Shown here one piece after another: positions 26,665-35,979 of a DNA stretch of 64,000 nt. The notes beneath the pieces are model-generated. The model was given only the letters and a program-made list of their open reading frames with translations. It searched no databases and was not told the DNA's origin. The position numbers were made by a program, and so were the translations under genes. The stretch comes from Candidatus Obscuribacterales bacterium (GTDB lineage Bacteria; Cyanobacteriota; Vampirovibrionia; Obscuribacterales; Obscuribacteraceae), in contig JAIELX010000020.1 in NCBI GenBank assembly GCA_019752635.1, positions 117,212 to 181,211 on the forward strand, written 5' to 3'. Position 1 is the stretch's first letter, and each line of letters starts with the position of its first letter.

Positions 26665-27996
26665 CTAATGAAAAGGTTTTATGTCCATGTCGCGATGCGT
26701 GAAACTCTTCGAGGATGGCCCCGTATAATCACCGACGATGTGTCCGTTTCCTATTAGCCGGTACTTGTATGTGAGCAGACCGTCGATGCCCACCGGACCG
26801 CGTGGATGAAGCTTGCTTGTGCTGATACCAACTTCGGCGCCAAATCCGTATCGAAAACCATCGGCAAACCGTGTGGAAGCATTCCAGTAAACACCTGCTG
26901 AATCTACTTCGCCGGCGAACTTCTCGAATGCTTCTTTGTCTTCCGTTATTATGGCATCAGTGTGTCGCGAACTGTAGGTGTTGATGTGACCGGTTGCTTC
27001 ATTGAGCTGTTCTACAACGCGAATTGAAACAATCAAGTCACAGTATTCAGTGGACCAGTCTAATTGTGTTGTAGGTTTTGCGCCGGTTAGATTGAGTTCC
27101 GCAATAGTATCTGCGTCACAGCGCACTTCCACTTTCTTCTCCTGAAGCACTTTTACTAGCCGTGGCAAGAATTGTGGCGCTATCTTCCTATGCACCAGGA
27201 TTGTTTCAACGGCATTGCAAGCTGAGGGATACTGGCACTTCGCATCAGTGCAAATGCGCAATGCTTTTTCAAAATCCGCGTGCTCATCCACGTAAATATG
27301 GCAGACTCCGTCTGCGTGACCGAGAACCGGAATGCGCGTTGATTCCTGGATCTGGCGCACAAGTTGATTCGAGCCCCGAGGAATCACCAGGTCAATTACA
27401 CCTTCCATCTTCATCAGGCTATTCACTTCTTCCCTGCTCTCAAGCAATCCGAAAACTTCCGGGGGGTAGTCCCGGTCGATCAGGGTATCCATTATTATCT
27501 TGAATAGCGCTTGCACTGAGTGTCTGGCCTCTTTTCCGCTTTTGATCAGCGCGGCATTGCCGCTCTTGATCAGAAGCGAAACTATCTGAGGCAGTGCGTC
27601 CGGTCTTGATTCGAAAATGATCAGGACCACACCAATCGGGCAGGACTGCTTGTATAGGACCAGTCCCTCGTCTAGCTCTCGGGCCATGCTCATCGCGCCG
27701 ACCAGGTCTGGTAATTCCGCAACCTGTCTGATTCCTGCAATCAACGATGTGAGCTTGTCTCGATCCAGTTTTAGTCGCCCGTACATCGAGCTTGTCATCT
27801 CGCCGCTGTTGAGTGCTGCTTCTGCTGCTGATAAATCTTTCGCGTTAGCATCGATGATAACTTGTTCGTTTTGCTGCAATGCATCGGCCACTGCAAGAAG
27901 TGCATCTTTTCTTCTTTCGGCTGAATAGCGACCGACTTCGGTCGATGCCGATTTCGCGCGATAAGCTTTATCTTGCGGCGAAAACTCTGCCTTCAT
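26665..27996 (-). CDS. proA: Glutamate-5-semialdehyde dehydrogenase (gamma-glutamyl phosphate reductase)
   Basis: 443 residues. Second step of proline synthesis, NADPH-dependent reduction of gamma-glutamyl phosphate. Seen: IFESRPDALPQ, LIKSGKEA, VIPRGSNQLV, and the catalytic Cys in YPSACNAVET; C-terminal HPRGPVGIDGLLTYKY. The start overlaps the proB stop in ATGA, giving a translationally coupled proBA operon. Confidence 0.97.
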   Translation of the reverse strand: MKAEFSPQDKAYRAKSASTEVGRYSAERRKDALLAVADALQQNEQVIIDANAKDLSAAEAALNSGEMTSSMYGRLKLDRDKLTSLIAGIRQVAELPDLVGAMSMARELDEGLVLYKQSCPIGVVLIIFESRPDALPQIVSLLIKSGNAALIKSGKEARHSVQALFKIIMDTLIDRDYPPEVFGLLESREEVNSLMKMEGVIDLVIPRGSNQLVRQIQESTRIPVLGHADGVCHIYVDEHADFEKALRICTDAKCQYPSACNAVETILVHRKIAPQFLPRLVKVLQEKKVEVRCDADTIAELNLTGAKPTTQLDWSTEYCDLIVSIRVVEQLNEATGHINTYSSRHTDAIITEDKEAFEKFAGEVDSAGVYWNASTRFADGFRYGFGAEVGISTSKLHPRGPVGIDGLLTYKYRLIGNGHIVGDYTGPSSKSFTHRDMDIKPFH

Positions 27997-29180
27997 TCGC
28001 GCTCACCTGCTTTGACTGTTTCCAACAACGCGATATTGTCTCTGGTTATAATTGCGTCGTAGTTGCGATCTAAAATCTTTTCCGAGTCGATCGCGGCAGA
28101 GTGCTTGCCGGAGATCTTGTCTACTTCCGCGCTCGAGTAGTTCACTATTCCCCTGGCGAACTCAGTGCCTCGCCCGTCTATGATGCTCACGACATCGCCT
28201 CTGTCAAACTGACCACGAATTTCGACGATGCCGGCCGCGAGCAGACTTGCTTTTCTTGTCGACAAGGCGTGATGAGCACCATCGTTCACCATGATTGCGG
28301 CGCGCACCGTGGTGGCAAATGCAATCCATCTCTTCTTGCCGCTCAGTGCCGGTTTGGACATGAATAGCGTACCTAGCTCTTCGCCGGTGAAGAGGCGATT
28401 GATTACGCCGGGTATCTTGCCTCCGGCAATAATGGCGGAGCATCCGGATTGAACGGCTACACGCGAAGCCTCCAGCTTCGTGCGCATCCCGCCCCGACCG
28501 GTGGTACCACCCGTACCACCGGCAATTGCGTCGATGTCCGCTGTAATTGCTTCAACCACCGGTATCAGAGCTGCTTGGGCGTTTTTCCTCGGATCCTCCG
28601 TGTACAAGCCTTCGACATCGGTAAGGATAAGAAGCAAGTCCGCCTCCATCTTGCTTGCCACCAGGGCGGAGAGTTTGTCGTTGTCGCCGAAACTTACTTT
28701 TACCGTGCCATCTTTCATCGGCTCCAATTCGGCGGTGGAGACGGTGTCGTTTTCATTGATTATAGGAAGCACCTTCATTTCAAGCAGCTCGCTGAGTGTA
28801 CTTCTGAGGTTGAGATAGCGTCTGCGATTGGAAAAATCTTCCTCGGTCAGCAGCAGTTGCGCGGTTGTTATTCCGAGCACATCAAAGGCGTCCGAATACA
28901 TTGCCATCAGTCTGCCCTGACCGACTGCGGCGCAAGCCTGTTTCTGCGGCAAGTTCCCTGGCTTTCTGGTCAAGCCCAATCGTTTGGACCCTAAACCGAC
29001 GGCGCCCGATGTGACTAAGATGACTTGTTTGCCTGACTTCATCAGATCGGCAATGCCTTCTACAAAGGAATAGAATCTGCTGAGCGCAACGCCTCCTTCT
29101 TCGCGCATCAGGACTGCCGTTCCTAGTTTTACAACTATTCTTTCGGCTGACTGCACGATGACTTTTCGGTCCACTGGCAT
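27993..29180 (-). CDS. proB: Glutamate 5-kinase with PUA domain
   Basis: 395 residues. First, feedback-controlled step of proline synthesis: ATP-dependent phosphorylation of glutamate. Kinase domain (VVKLGTAVLM, VTSGAVGLG, NENDTVSTAE, FGDNDKLSALVA, GGMRTKLEA) plus a C-terminal PUA domain (about 295-375, DDGAHHALSTRKASLL), as in the long enterobacterial form. AGGA lies 6-7 bases upstream of the ATG. First gene of proBA. Confidence 0.97.
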   Translation of the reverse strand: MPVDRKVIVQSAERIVVKLGTAVLMREEGGVALSRFYSFVEGIADLMKSGKQVILVTSGAVGLGSKRLGLTRKPGNLPQKQACAAVGQGRLMAMYSDAFDVLGITTAQLLLTEEDFSNRRRYLNLRSTLSELLEMKVLPIINENDTVSTAELEPMKDGTVKVSFGDNDKLSALVASKMEADLLLILTDVEGLYTEDPRKNAQAALIPVVEAITADIDAIAGGTGGTTGRGGMRTKLEASRVAVQSGCSAIIAGGKIPGVINRLFTGEELGTLFMSKPALSGKKRWIAFATTVRAAIMVNDGAHHALSTRKASLLAAGIVEIRGQFDRGDVVSIIDGRGTEFARGIVNYSSAEVDKISGKHSAAIDSEKILDRNYDAIITRDNIALLETVKAGERE

Positions 29181-29228
29181 CCTGTTTCCTCTGTTATGCT
29201 ATGTGGTTATTCCCGGCTCAATGCAAAT

Positions 29229-31169
29229 CTATTGGCTCGTTTTGATTGGTGTCGTGACGATTCGTTGAAAGGCGCCTTCTTCTCTTGTCCGTATCACTGC
29301 GGTGAGCCAAACTGCGGAGCCTTGTTCCGTTTTCCGTCTGCCATTTTTCGGCGAGGTTGAATTCAGAACGTACTTAAACTCACTGTTTTGATTTAGTTTG
29401 CCGGACGCAATAACCTTCGCGTCCCTCACCGGTACGACGCCTGTCTTGGGTAAGAATTCGACTCCGGTTGCGCTGCCTTGTACCAATGTTACTTCCGCAC
29501 CGGGTGCATCTTTTAATTGCACGACAAATTCTTGTCGCTTGCCGTTTGCCACGAGTGATGCTTTGTCGCCGATGACCGCGAGCAATCGCGAAGGAGGTTC
29601 CGGCGATACAGCTTTCTTCTTCTCGAGATAGTCCTGCATAATCACCGACAGGCGTTTTCCCGTATCGACCACATCTTTTGCAGACGAGAAATCATAGCCT
29701 TCGCCGCCGCCGAAGCTGTAGCTGTTAATGGCAATGCGATAGAGATCCGTTGCTGTTACTGGTTCCCAATTCCCCTCTTTATCCTGCGCGTATGCGAATA
29801 CGATTCGTTTGCCTGATTCTTTCGTCGGATCATAAGCAAATTTCAGTCCCTTTACGTCCAGAAAACGCGCACCGAGAATTCCGGAAACACTATGTTCCAG
29901 CGCGCTCAAAATTGTGGCACCATTTACAGTGGCAATTACCAGATGGTTTTCGAACGGGAGAATCTCTTTCAAGCGTTCCAGTGTTATCTGACCGTGTTCG
30001 ATTTTGCCTCGAATGCCGCCTCTGTTCTGCATCGCAATCGTGGCTCCCGCACCGGCCCCGCCCTCGACGAGCGAGTCGCAGATCAGGTCGCCGATGGGAG
30101 AATCGAACGGGTAGCTCTTGAACTTGTTGTCGAAGTTCGCCAGGGCGGTGCCGACTATTGTTGAACGCAGGTAAGCAAATGGTTTACCCATTTCATCAAC
30201 GTATGCTTTGACTTCTGGATCTTCGAAAACTTTCTGCGTGATATTCACCAGTCGATACTTCGTTTGCGGTTGAATCAGCTTTCCATCTTTATCGAACGTC
30301 AGGTCCAGGCGTCCTAACGCGCGGGTGTAGCTGCCGGTTTGCACCACGTAACAAGCAGAACCGTCGTCGTGCTTGACAATCACCGGCTTGTCGAGTCGGG
30401 TGTGACTATGCCCGCCGACAACTACATCAATCTCTGGAATCGCCTCCGCCAGTGCCTTTTCATAGTCGAGCCCGCTGTGCGAAACGACTACGATTTTATT
30501 GATGCCTTGGGCTTTCAGTTTCTCGACTTCGGATTTGACGGGCACCAGCCAATTGTTGCCGGTCGCTTTAAGCTTCACCCCTTCCAGTTTCGTGGTCAGG
30601 GCATTCAATTCAGGAGTTATTACGCCGATGAATCCGACTTTTTGTCCAGCTATCGTCTTCACCACTGCCGGTTTCACTAGCGCGGCCATGTTCGCGTGAG
30701 GACCGAAATCGAGATTGCAGTTGATGACGTCGAATTTCGCCAGTTCTAATTGTTTGCCGAGGTTCGTCGCGCCATCGTCGAACTCGTGGTTGCCGATGGT
30801 GTAAATGTCATATCCTGATTTGTTCAGACACTCAATTTCGGCTTTCCCGTGATACTGCTCAAAGTAGGGCGTTCCCTGGAAAATATCCCCTGCGTCTATG
30901 GCGAGCACGTTGGGGTTGGATTTCTTCATTGTCTTTATCAGATGGGCGATGCGCGGCATGCCGCCGATCACTCGCCCGCCTTCCGTGAACGAGTCGTTAT
31001 GGGAGTGAATGTCGTTGGTATGTAAGATGGTGAATGACAGGTTCCCTTCCGGCTGATTGTCGAGCGCAAATGAAGGGAGACCGGTAGCGGCGAGGAGGCT
31101 CATTGTCAGCATGAGGGGATGCAAAAGCAAATCGATGGTTTTTCGGGTCTTCGCCGCTGCAGTTCTCAT
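29229..31169 (-). CDS. Secreted 5'-nucleotidase / UshA-family phosphoesterase
   Basis: 646 residues. A signal peptide (cleavage near SFALD) is followed by the metallophosphatase domain: ILHTNDIHSH, DAGDIFQGTPY, GNHEFDDG, VVVSHSGLDYEKA and GGHSHT. The C-terminal 5'-nucleotidase domain (about 330-520) carries QNRGGIRG, LPFENHLV and SYSFGGGEGYDF. About 120 further residues form a beta-rich extension not typical of UshA. The enzyme would release phosphate from extracellular nucleotides or nucleotide sugars. AGGT upstream supports ATG 31169. Confidence 0.93.
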   Translation of the reverse strand: MRTAAAKTRKTIDLLLHPLMLTMSLLAATGLPSFALDNQPEGNLSFTILHTNDIHSHNDSFTEGGRVIGGMPRIAHLIKTMKKSNPNVLAIDAGDIFQGTPYFEQYHGKAEIECLNKSGYDIYTIGNHEFDDGATNLGKQLELAKFDVINCNLDFGPHANMAALVKPAVVKTIAGQKVGFIGVITPELNALTTKLEGVKLKATGNNWLVPVKSEVEKLKAQGINKIVVVSHSGLDYEKALAEAIPEIDVVVGGHSHTRLDKPVIVKHDDGSACYVVQTGSYTRALGRLDLTFDKDGKLIQPQTKYRLVNITQKVFEDPEVKAYVDEMGKPFAYLRSTIVGTALANFDNKFKSYPFDSPIGDLICDSLVEGGAGAGATIAMQNRGGIRGKIEHGQITLERLKEILPFENHLVIATVNGATILSALEHSVSGILGARFLDVKGLKFAYDPTKESGKRIVFAYAQDKEGNWEPVTATDLYRIAINSYSFGGGEGYDFSSAKDVVDTGKRLSVIMQDYLEKKKAVSPEPPSRLLAVIGDKASLVANGKRQEFVVQLKDAPGAEVTLVQGSATGVEFLPKTGVVPVRDAKVIASGKLNQNSEFKYVLNSTSPKNGRRKTEQGSAVWLTAVIRTREEGAFQRIVTTPIKTSQ

Positions 31170-31710
31170 AATGACCTGCTTCCTTTCCTCAGAAGTAATT
31201 GCTCAGACATCGCCTGAGCTTCATGACGTGCAGAATCAGTTTATCCCGGAAGCCGGCTGTCCGGTAAGAATCGTAAAAGCAGAAACGCGTATGGAAATCG
31301 ATAGCTTCGGTGCGCCAATGGCTTGCCGGATTTATATCGACTATACCAATGTTTCCGACAGACCTCTTCAAGGGGTAAAGTTCCGCCTGGGCTATATAGA
31401 CCGGGATGGCAAGGTGAGGGGCACCTTTCATGCTCCCGACGGGCGACCGCTGTCTCCCGGGTCCCAAAATTCACACAAATGGCGGGGGGACAAGGTTGAC
31501 CCTCGTACGACGCTGGTTAAGATTCGAGTTCTAACGGCTCGTTATGCGGATGGAACGTTCTGGGAAAGCGAAAAAATGAAAGACATCGCCAAGCCTCCGG
31601 GGGCGGACTCCGCCTCTTCCGGTGGCGACGGTGGCACGGCTGGACCGGAGTTCGAAGGCGGCGGTGCCGCCCCACCCGCGGCTCCCCCGAAAGGCAGCGA
31701 AGGCCTCTAG
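31135..31710 (+). CDS. Small secreted protein with Pro/Gly-rich tail
   Basis: 191 residues from ATG 31135, which gives a clean signal peptide (MVFRVFAAAVLIMTCFLSS, cleavage near VIAQT). The mature part is a beta-sandwich-like domain of about 110 residues (CRIYIDYTNVSDRPLQGVKFRLGYID) and a tail of Gly/Pro/Ala/Ser. This start makes its first 35 bases overlap the divergent nucleotidase gene; ATG 31171 would avoid that but destroys the signal peptide. Function unknown; an extracellular or periplasmic location is likely. Confidence 0.72.
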   Translation: MVFRVFAAAVLIMTCFLSSEVIAQTSPELHDVQNQFIPEAGCPVRIVKAETRMEIDSFGAPMACRIYIDYTNVSDRPLQGVKFRLGYIDRDGKVRGTFHAPDGRPLSPGSQNSHKWRGDKVDPRTTLVKIRVLTARYADGTFWESEKMKDIAKPPGADSASSGGDGGTAGPEFEGGGAAPPAAPPKGSEGL

Positions 31711-31926
31711 TAATCGACGCGTATTTCTGTCAGTCTTTCTGGCGCTCAGGTAGCGCTTGTAAGCGGCATTGGCCTTATTCAAAGCGTTTGCCAAACGTTC
31801 GTCGGATAACTTTCGGTAGTCGCAATTCCCCGCAGCTGCAACGTCAATGCTTGCAAGCATTAAGGCGCTGAGCGTCAGAGGGACAACTGCATCGATTAGC
31901 CCGGCTGTCGCGCCGAATTGGTGCAA
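31531..31926 (-). CDS. Doubtful small secreted protein, 3' half antisense to neighbour
   Basis: 131-residue frame from TTG 31926. Residues 1-70 look protein-like: a signal-peptide-like stretch (TLSALMLASIDVAAAG) followed by a helical segment (KLSDERLANALNKANAAYKRYL). The last 60 residues are Arg/Gly-rich and read antisense through the secreted protein gene ending at 31710, so they are probably not real. It may be a gene truncated by loss of its own 3' end, or not coding. Confidence 0.25.
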   Translation of the reverse strand: MHQFGATAGLIDAVVPLTLSALMLASIDVAAAGNCDYRKLSDERLANALNKANAAYKRYLSARKTDRNTRRLLEAFAAFRGSRGWGGTAAFELRSSRATVATGRGGVRPRRLGDVFHFFAFPERSIRITSR

Positions 31927-32099
31927 CAGCGCAGGGAGCTGAGATTCAGCGATCGATTCTTGAAATTCATGCGCATGGCGAACTGTCCGTCGAGCAGAGC
32001 ATTTCTCTCGTGCACATCAATTTGTTTGGAATGACTTAGTAATGCCGAGCGCTTCTTCTAAGCAAAATGAAGGCGCTTTTTCAGCCGAGACAGTCTGGT
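31927..32099. other. Possible gene remnant
   Basis: No full gene. On the minus strand a different frame reads about 50 residues of protein-like sequence (including VHERNALLDGQFAMRMNFKN) from about 32055 to a stop near 31898, overlapping the doubtful frame at 31926. Two adjacent plausible fragments in different frames suggest decay. Confidence 0.2.
32048..32081 (+). terminator. Terminator-like hairpin
   Basis: Stem AGCGCTTC (32048-32055) with GAAGGCGCT (32069-32077, one bulged G) followed by TTTTT. It is 340 bases beyond the nearest rightward gene, so either a long 3' end or a lost gene used it. Confidence 0.4.
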
Positions 32100-32375
32100 T
32101 CAGGAACCAGCCGCGTCAGAAACACTCCAGGTCGCGCCCGGGAATTTGTAGACGTTGTCTCGCGTAGTGGAGCGACTGCGTCGTGAGGTACGACGAGGCT
32201 CCTCTTTAACAACGGGTGGACTAATCCGGTTGGCGGACTTAAACCACCAAACGGCCCAGCTCACAAAGGACAAAGCAATAAACAGTAGTAGGTGCTGACC
32301 CTTAAGCGACGCCATCATGATACAGATAGCGCCCACTCCGAGCCCAGCCCACACGGTGCGGGATTGGGAACTCAT
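32100..32375 (-). CDS. Small two-helix membrane protein
   Basis: 91 residues from ATG 32375, fixed by AGGAG 7 bases upstream; the frame is open to 32450. Two membrane helices (AGLGVGAICIMMASL and LLLFIALSFVSWAVWWF) and a basic cytoplasmic tail (EEPRRTSRRSRSTT). Function unknown. Confidence 0.75.
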   Translation of the reverse strand: MSSQSRTVWAGLGVGAICIMMASLKGQHLLLFIALSFVSWAVWWFKSANRISPPVVKEEPRRTSRRSRSTTRDNVYKFPGATWSVSDAAGS

Positions 32376-32717
32376 CGCAAAGCTCCTGCAGATATATTTA
32401 GATTTTGAAGAGTGTATATACATTACACTGCGTTTTGATATCGCGGCCACTTGGAAATTGTCTTTTTTTTCGAATTTGCATTAATTCCTATTTTTCTCCA
32501 AATCCTTGGTGGGTCGAAGTCTTCCGGGTGTTCGGCGCCCGATAAAGTTGCTTGCCCGCCACCTCGATCACCCTCCCCCGTGCGCGTGAGTCTTCCGCCC
32601 CTTCAACAAACCTGCGGAAGAGGAAATCCCCCTTCTGCTCGATGCCGACCACCGCTGCTTTTGGGTATGTATTGAATATGGTATTCGAAGTATGAGAGTA
32701 GGACCCTGCGGCTGTAA
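32376..32717. other. Gap before the thioredoxin-like gene
   Basis: 342 bases with no supported gene. It has several T-rich and C/G-rich stretches but no clear promoter pair or terminator that I can defend. Confidence 0.3.
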
Positions 32718-33335
32718 ATGGCAAAGCCCTCGACAAAAACTGTATTGATCGGGATCTGGCTGCTCTGTGTCTGCCTGGCATGGACTGGACTGCTTATTTA
32801 TGAACGCACGCCCGGCGAAGTTGCGACGGCAACTTGCAGCTGGCCTGCGGCTTCGAAGCTGCAGCGCGCTGCTGGCGGTTACTCACTTGTGATGTTTGCT
32901 CATCCTCGATGCCCATGCACCCGTGCCAGTCTGATTGAGCTGGAGAAGATTATTTCAAGCGTGCAAGACCGGAGACTGCGAACGTATGTTGTGTTCTTCG
33001 CTCCCGATGCCAAAGACGCAACTTGGCTCGAGAGCGACATTGTCGAGACCGCATCAAAGATGAATGGCGTCACTGTGGTTAAGGATCTCGGTGGAACGGA
33101 GACACAGCGCTTTGGTGCTGTTACCTCCGGTCATTTGAAGATGTACGACGCCGGCGGTGTCTTACGCTACTCGGGAGGGATAACTGCTGAACGAGGACAC
33201 CAGGGCGACAATGCCGGCGAGGATGCGGTGATAGCGCTGCTTCGACCGGAATCCCCCGCAGATGCGCGCGTTGCCGCACTGAGCGGACCTGTTTTTGGAT
33301 GCCGAATTTTGCCCGACCCGGGCGCGAATCCCTGA
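32718..33335 (+). CDS. Membrane-anchored thioredoxin-like protein (RedB-like)
   Basis: 205 residues: one N-terminal helix (VLIGIWLLCVCLAWTGLLIY), then a thioredoxin-fold domain outside the cytoplasm with a CPC motif (Cys65, Cys67 in HPRCPCTRASL) instead of CxxC, and HLKMYDAGGVLRYSGGIT at the cis-Pro/end region. This resembles proteins called RedB-like in other bacteria, which sit next to histidine kinases of the type that follows. The next gene begins 3 bases after the stop. It may report or sense redox or metal state for that kinase; this is inferred from pairing. Confidence 0.8.
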   Translation: MAKPSTKTVLIGIWLLCVCLAWTGLLIYERTPGEVATATCSWPAASKLQRAAGGYSLVMFAHPRCPCTRASLIELEKIISSVQDRRLRTYVVFFAPDAKDATWLESDIVETASKMNGVTVVKDLGGTETQRFGAVTSGHLKMYDAGGVLRYSGGITAERGHQGDNAGEDAVIALLRPESPADARVAALSGPVFGCRILPDPGANP

Positions 33336-33338
33336 CCT

Positions 33339-35936
33339 ATGGAGGCCGATTTGGCACGAGATACAGAGGTATCGGGCGGACAAGTCCTGGTTGCGGAGAG
33401 CCTCACCCTGCGCCCCGCCGGTTCCAGGACGCGTCAGCTTTTTGAAGAAGATCTGCAGAAGGCGCGAAGCGAGACAGACTGCAACTTCCAATGGTTGTTG
33501 ATTTTCGAATGGATCGCCGCGATCGTTTCTTCGCTCATTATTTCTCCTGTAACATGGTCCGGCACGCAAAGTTACCTGCATATCCATGTGTTTGCAGCTG
33601 TTGTCTACGGTGGTTTGTTGACCGCGTTGCCGTTGTATCTAATTAAGACTCAACCGGGTAGCTCCGCGACCAGAAATTGTGTGGCCTTATGTCAGATGCT
33701 GTTTTCAGATTTGTTCATCCAGCTTTCGGGCGGTCGTATCGAAACGCACTTTAGCGTGTTTGGAAGCCTTGCCTTCCTTTCATTTTATCGAGACTGGCGC
33801 GTTTTGGTTACAGCTTCGACAGTGGTGGCACTAACACATGGCATTCGTGGCGTTTACTGGCCGCAATCGATTTACGGGACCTTGCACCCTGAGCCGTGGC
33901 GCTTTATGGAGCACGTGTTTTGGGTAGCTTTTGAAGATCTCTGGTTGATCATAGGCGTCAACCAATCGGTGAGGGATAAGTGGCGCCGAGCTGAGCAGCA
34001 GAGCCAGCTTGAGCTTTCCAAACAATCGGTTGAAGGAGAGGTTGTTGTTCGCACTGCGCAGTTAAAAGCCAGCGAGCAAGCGTTCCGGCAGTTAGCCGAG
34101 ACCGCTCCTGTAGGAATCTTTCAAACCGATGCCGATGGCACGAATCTCTTCATGAATTCTCAACTGCCGGTGTTGATGGATTGCGATGCAAACGCATTAC
34201 TGCACGGTGGATGGAAGAGCTTGTTGGACTCCGACACGATTGTCGACATTGCTGCTCAATGGCAACAGTCTATTGAAACGAAACGGGAGTTTAGAATTGA
34301 GGCTGCTATTATCGGGCGCAGCGGGCGGCGCATCCATCTGCGGACCAATGCCGTGCCGGTTTTTTATGAGTCAGGTGATTTCCGCGGATACATAGGTGCC
34401 GTTGAAGATATAACCGATTTCAAAATTACAGAACAAAAACTCTTGCTCGAAAGGTTTATGAGTTCTGCGTTTGTTGAGGCGACTGATTTTGACAGCACCA
34501 TAAGAATGATCCTTCAGGAAATTGCGCAGGTTGCTGATTGGGATTGCGCTTGTTTTCAAAGCGTCGGAGGTTGTCCTTCGTGTGACGAGAGCGCTACGTG
34601 TTGGCAGGCAGCGACCGTTTCTAACGAAATGCTCGCAGCCATACTGGAAGCGGAAGTTAAGGCGCAGGGACTTTTGTGCCTTGAGCCGCTGGGTGCGTTT
34701 ATCGGTTATCTGGCTGTTCCGGTCATGAGCGGTGCTGAGTGGCTTGGAACGCTGAAGTTGGCATCAACGCGGGTGAGCAGCTTAGATGACTACGCTATTT
34801 CGCAACTACGCGTGCTTGGTGAAAATCTTGGACAACATATTACCCGCTATCGGGCGGAGCGCACCGTTAAAGCTCGTGAAGCCATGTTGCGGGCAATTCA
34901 CAACTCCGTGGCGGAAGCTATTGTTGCGCTCGATGAGGATGGCTTAGTCATCTCCTCCAACGTAGCCGCTGAAACTGTATTTGGTGGCGCCGAAGATAAG
35001 TTGGCTCGAAGATCTCTCTGGGATCTGGTACCGAATTACGGACTTCAGAATTTTGATCTGAATGTATGGCGCGCTATAACCGCGGAATTGCGTGCCGGAC
35101 AAGTTAAGAGCTGGGAAGCGTTCGGGCGGCGACTCAACGGCGTACAGTTCCCGGTGGAGATTGCCTTGAGTGATGCCGGATTTGGTGAAAAACCAGTCCT
35201 GGTCGCGGTGATACGTGACATCTCTGAACGAAGAGAGAGCGAGAAGAAGGTTTCTGAGTTCTATTCGATTGTTTCTCATGAGTTGCGCACTCCCCTTACG
35301 TCAATTCGAGGTTCGCTGGGATTGATCAGCGGTGGTTTGACCGGAGAAATTCCACCGGATGCCATGGAACTTTTGGGCATTGCCGGGGAAAGCTGCGATC
35401 GGCTGATTCGGCTCATAAACGACATTCTCGACCTGAAGAAATTGGAAAGCGGTAAATTTCAATTCCGAATTGAAAGGCTCCAACCGCAAGAACTGGTAGC
35501 AGTTTGTCTGAATCAAATTGAAGGATTCGCAGGAAGCCGATCGGTAAAGTTGACCAGTGAATTCTCGTGTAGCGGAGCGATTCTGGCCGACCGCGATCGT
35601 GTTTTGCAAGTTCTTACCAATTTGATTTCTAACGCAATCAAGTTTTCTTCTGTCGACAAGGTGGTGCACGTTAGCGTGCGTGATGCGGAGAACGATCGCA
35701 TTCGCTTTCAAGTAAGCGATTGTGGACCCGGAATCAAAGATGAACATCTCTCTTTGTTGTTTGGAAAATTTCAACAAATTGATTCTTCTGATGCTCGCGC
35801 GCAAGAAGGCACCGGCTTAGGGCTTGCGATTTGCAAGTCAATAGTAGAGCAGCTCGAAGGCACTATTGGCGTGCAATCAATCCCCGGCTCAGGTTCCACC
35901 TTTTGGTTTGAGTTACCTGCGTATAAACAAGAGTGA
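33339..35936 (+). CDS. Large membrane histidine kinase with two PAS domains
   Basis: 865 residues. The N-terminal membrane domain (about 45-215, five to six helices) contains the conserved GGRIETHFSVFGSLAFL...YRDWRVLVTA and RGVYWPQSIYG region typical of a His-rich integral sensor family. Then: coiled coil, PAS (about 245-365), GAF-like region (about 375-510, with a Cys-rich CPSCDESATC segment), second PAS (about 515-635), HisKA His647 (VSHELRTP), HATPase (NLISNAIKF, DCGPGIK, GTGLGLAI). No regulator gene follows, so its partner is elsewhere. It is coupled to the thioredoxin-like gene upstream. Confidence 0.92.
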   Translation: MEADLARDTEVSGGQVLVAESLTLRPAGSRTRQLFEEDLQKARSETDCNFQWLLIFEWIAAIVSSLIISPVTWSGTQSYLHIHVFAAVVYGGLLTALPLYLIKTQPGSSATRNCVALCQMLFSDLFIQLSGGRIETHFSVFGSLAFLSFYRDWRVLVTASTVVALTHGIRGVYWPQSIYGTLHPEPWRFMEHVFWVAFEDLWLIIGVNQSVRDKWRRAEQQSQLELSKQSVEGEVVVRTAQLKASEQAFRQLAETAPVGIFQTDADGTNLFMNSQLPVLMDCDANALLHGGWKSLLDSDTIVDIAAQWQQSIETKREFRIEAAIIGRSGRRIHLRTNAVPVFYESGDFRGYIGAVEDITDFKITEQKLLLERFMSSAFVEATDFDSTIRMILQEIAQVADWDCACFQSVGGCPSCDESATCWQAATVSNEMLAAILEAEVKAQGLLCLEPLGAFIGYLAVPVMSGAEWLGTLKLASTRVSSLDDYAISQLRVLGENLGQHITRYRAERTVKAREAMLRAIHNSVAEAIVALDEDGLVISSNVAAETVFGGAEDKLARRSLWDLVPNYGLQNFDLNVWRAITAELRAGQVKSWEAFGRRLNGVQFPVEIALSDAGFGEKPVLVAVIRDISERRESEKKVSEFYSIVSHELRTPLTSIRGSLGLISGGLTGEIPPDAMELLGIAGESCDRLIRLINDILDLKKLESGKFQFRIERLQPQELVAVCLNQIEGFAGSRSVKLTSEFSCSGAILADRDRVLQVLTNLISNAIKFSSVDKVVHVSVRDAENDRIRFQVSDCGPGIKDEHLSLLFGKFQQIDSSDARAQEGTGLGLAICKSIVEQLEGTIGVQSIPGSGSTFWFELPAYKQE

Positions 35937-35979
35937 GCCCCGGACCGCGATGTGTTAAAGTGATGCGCATCACTGCCGG

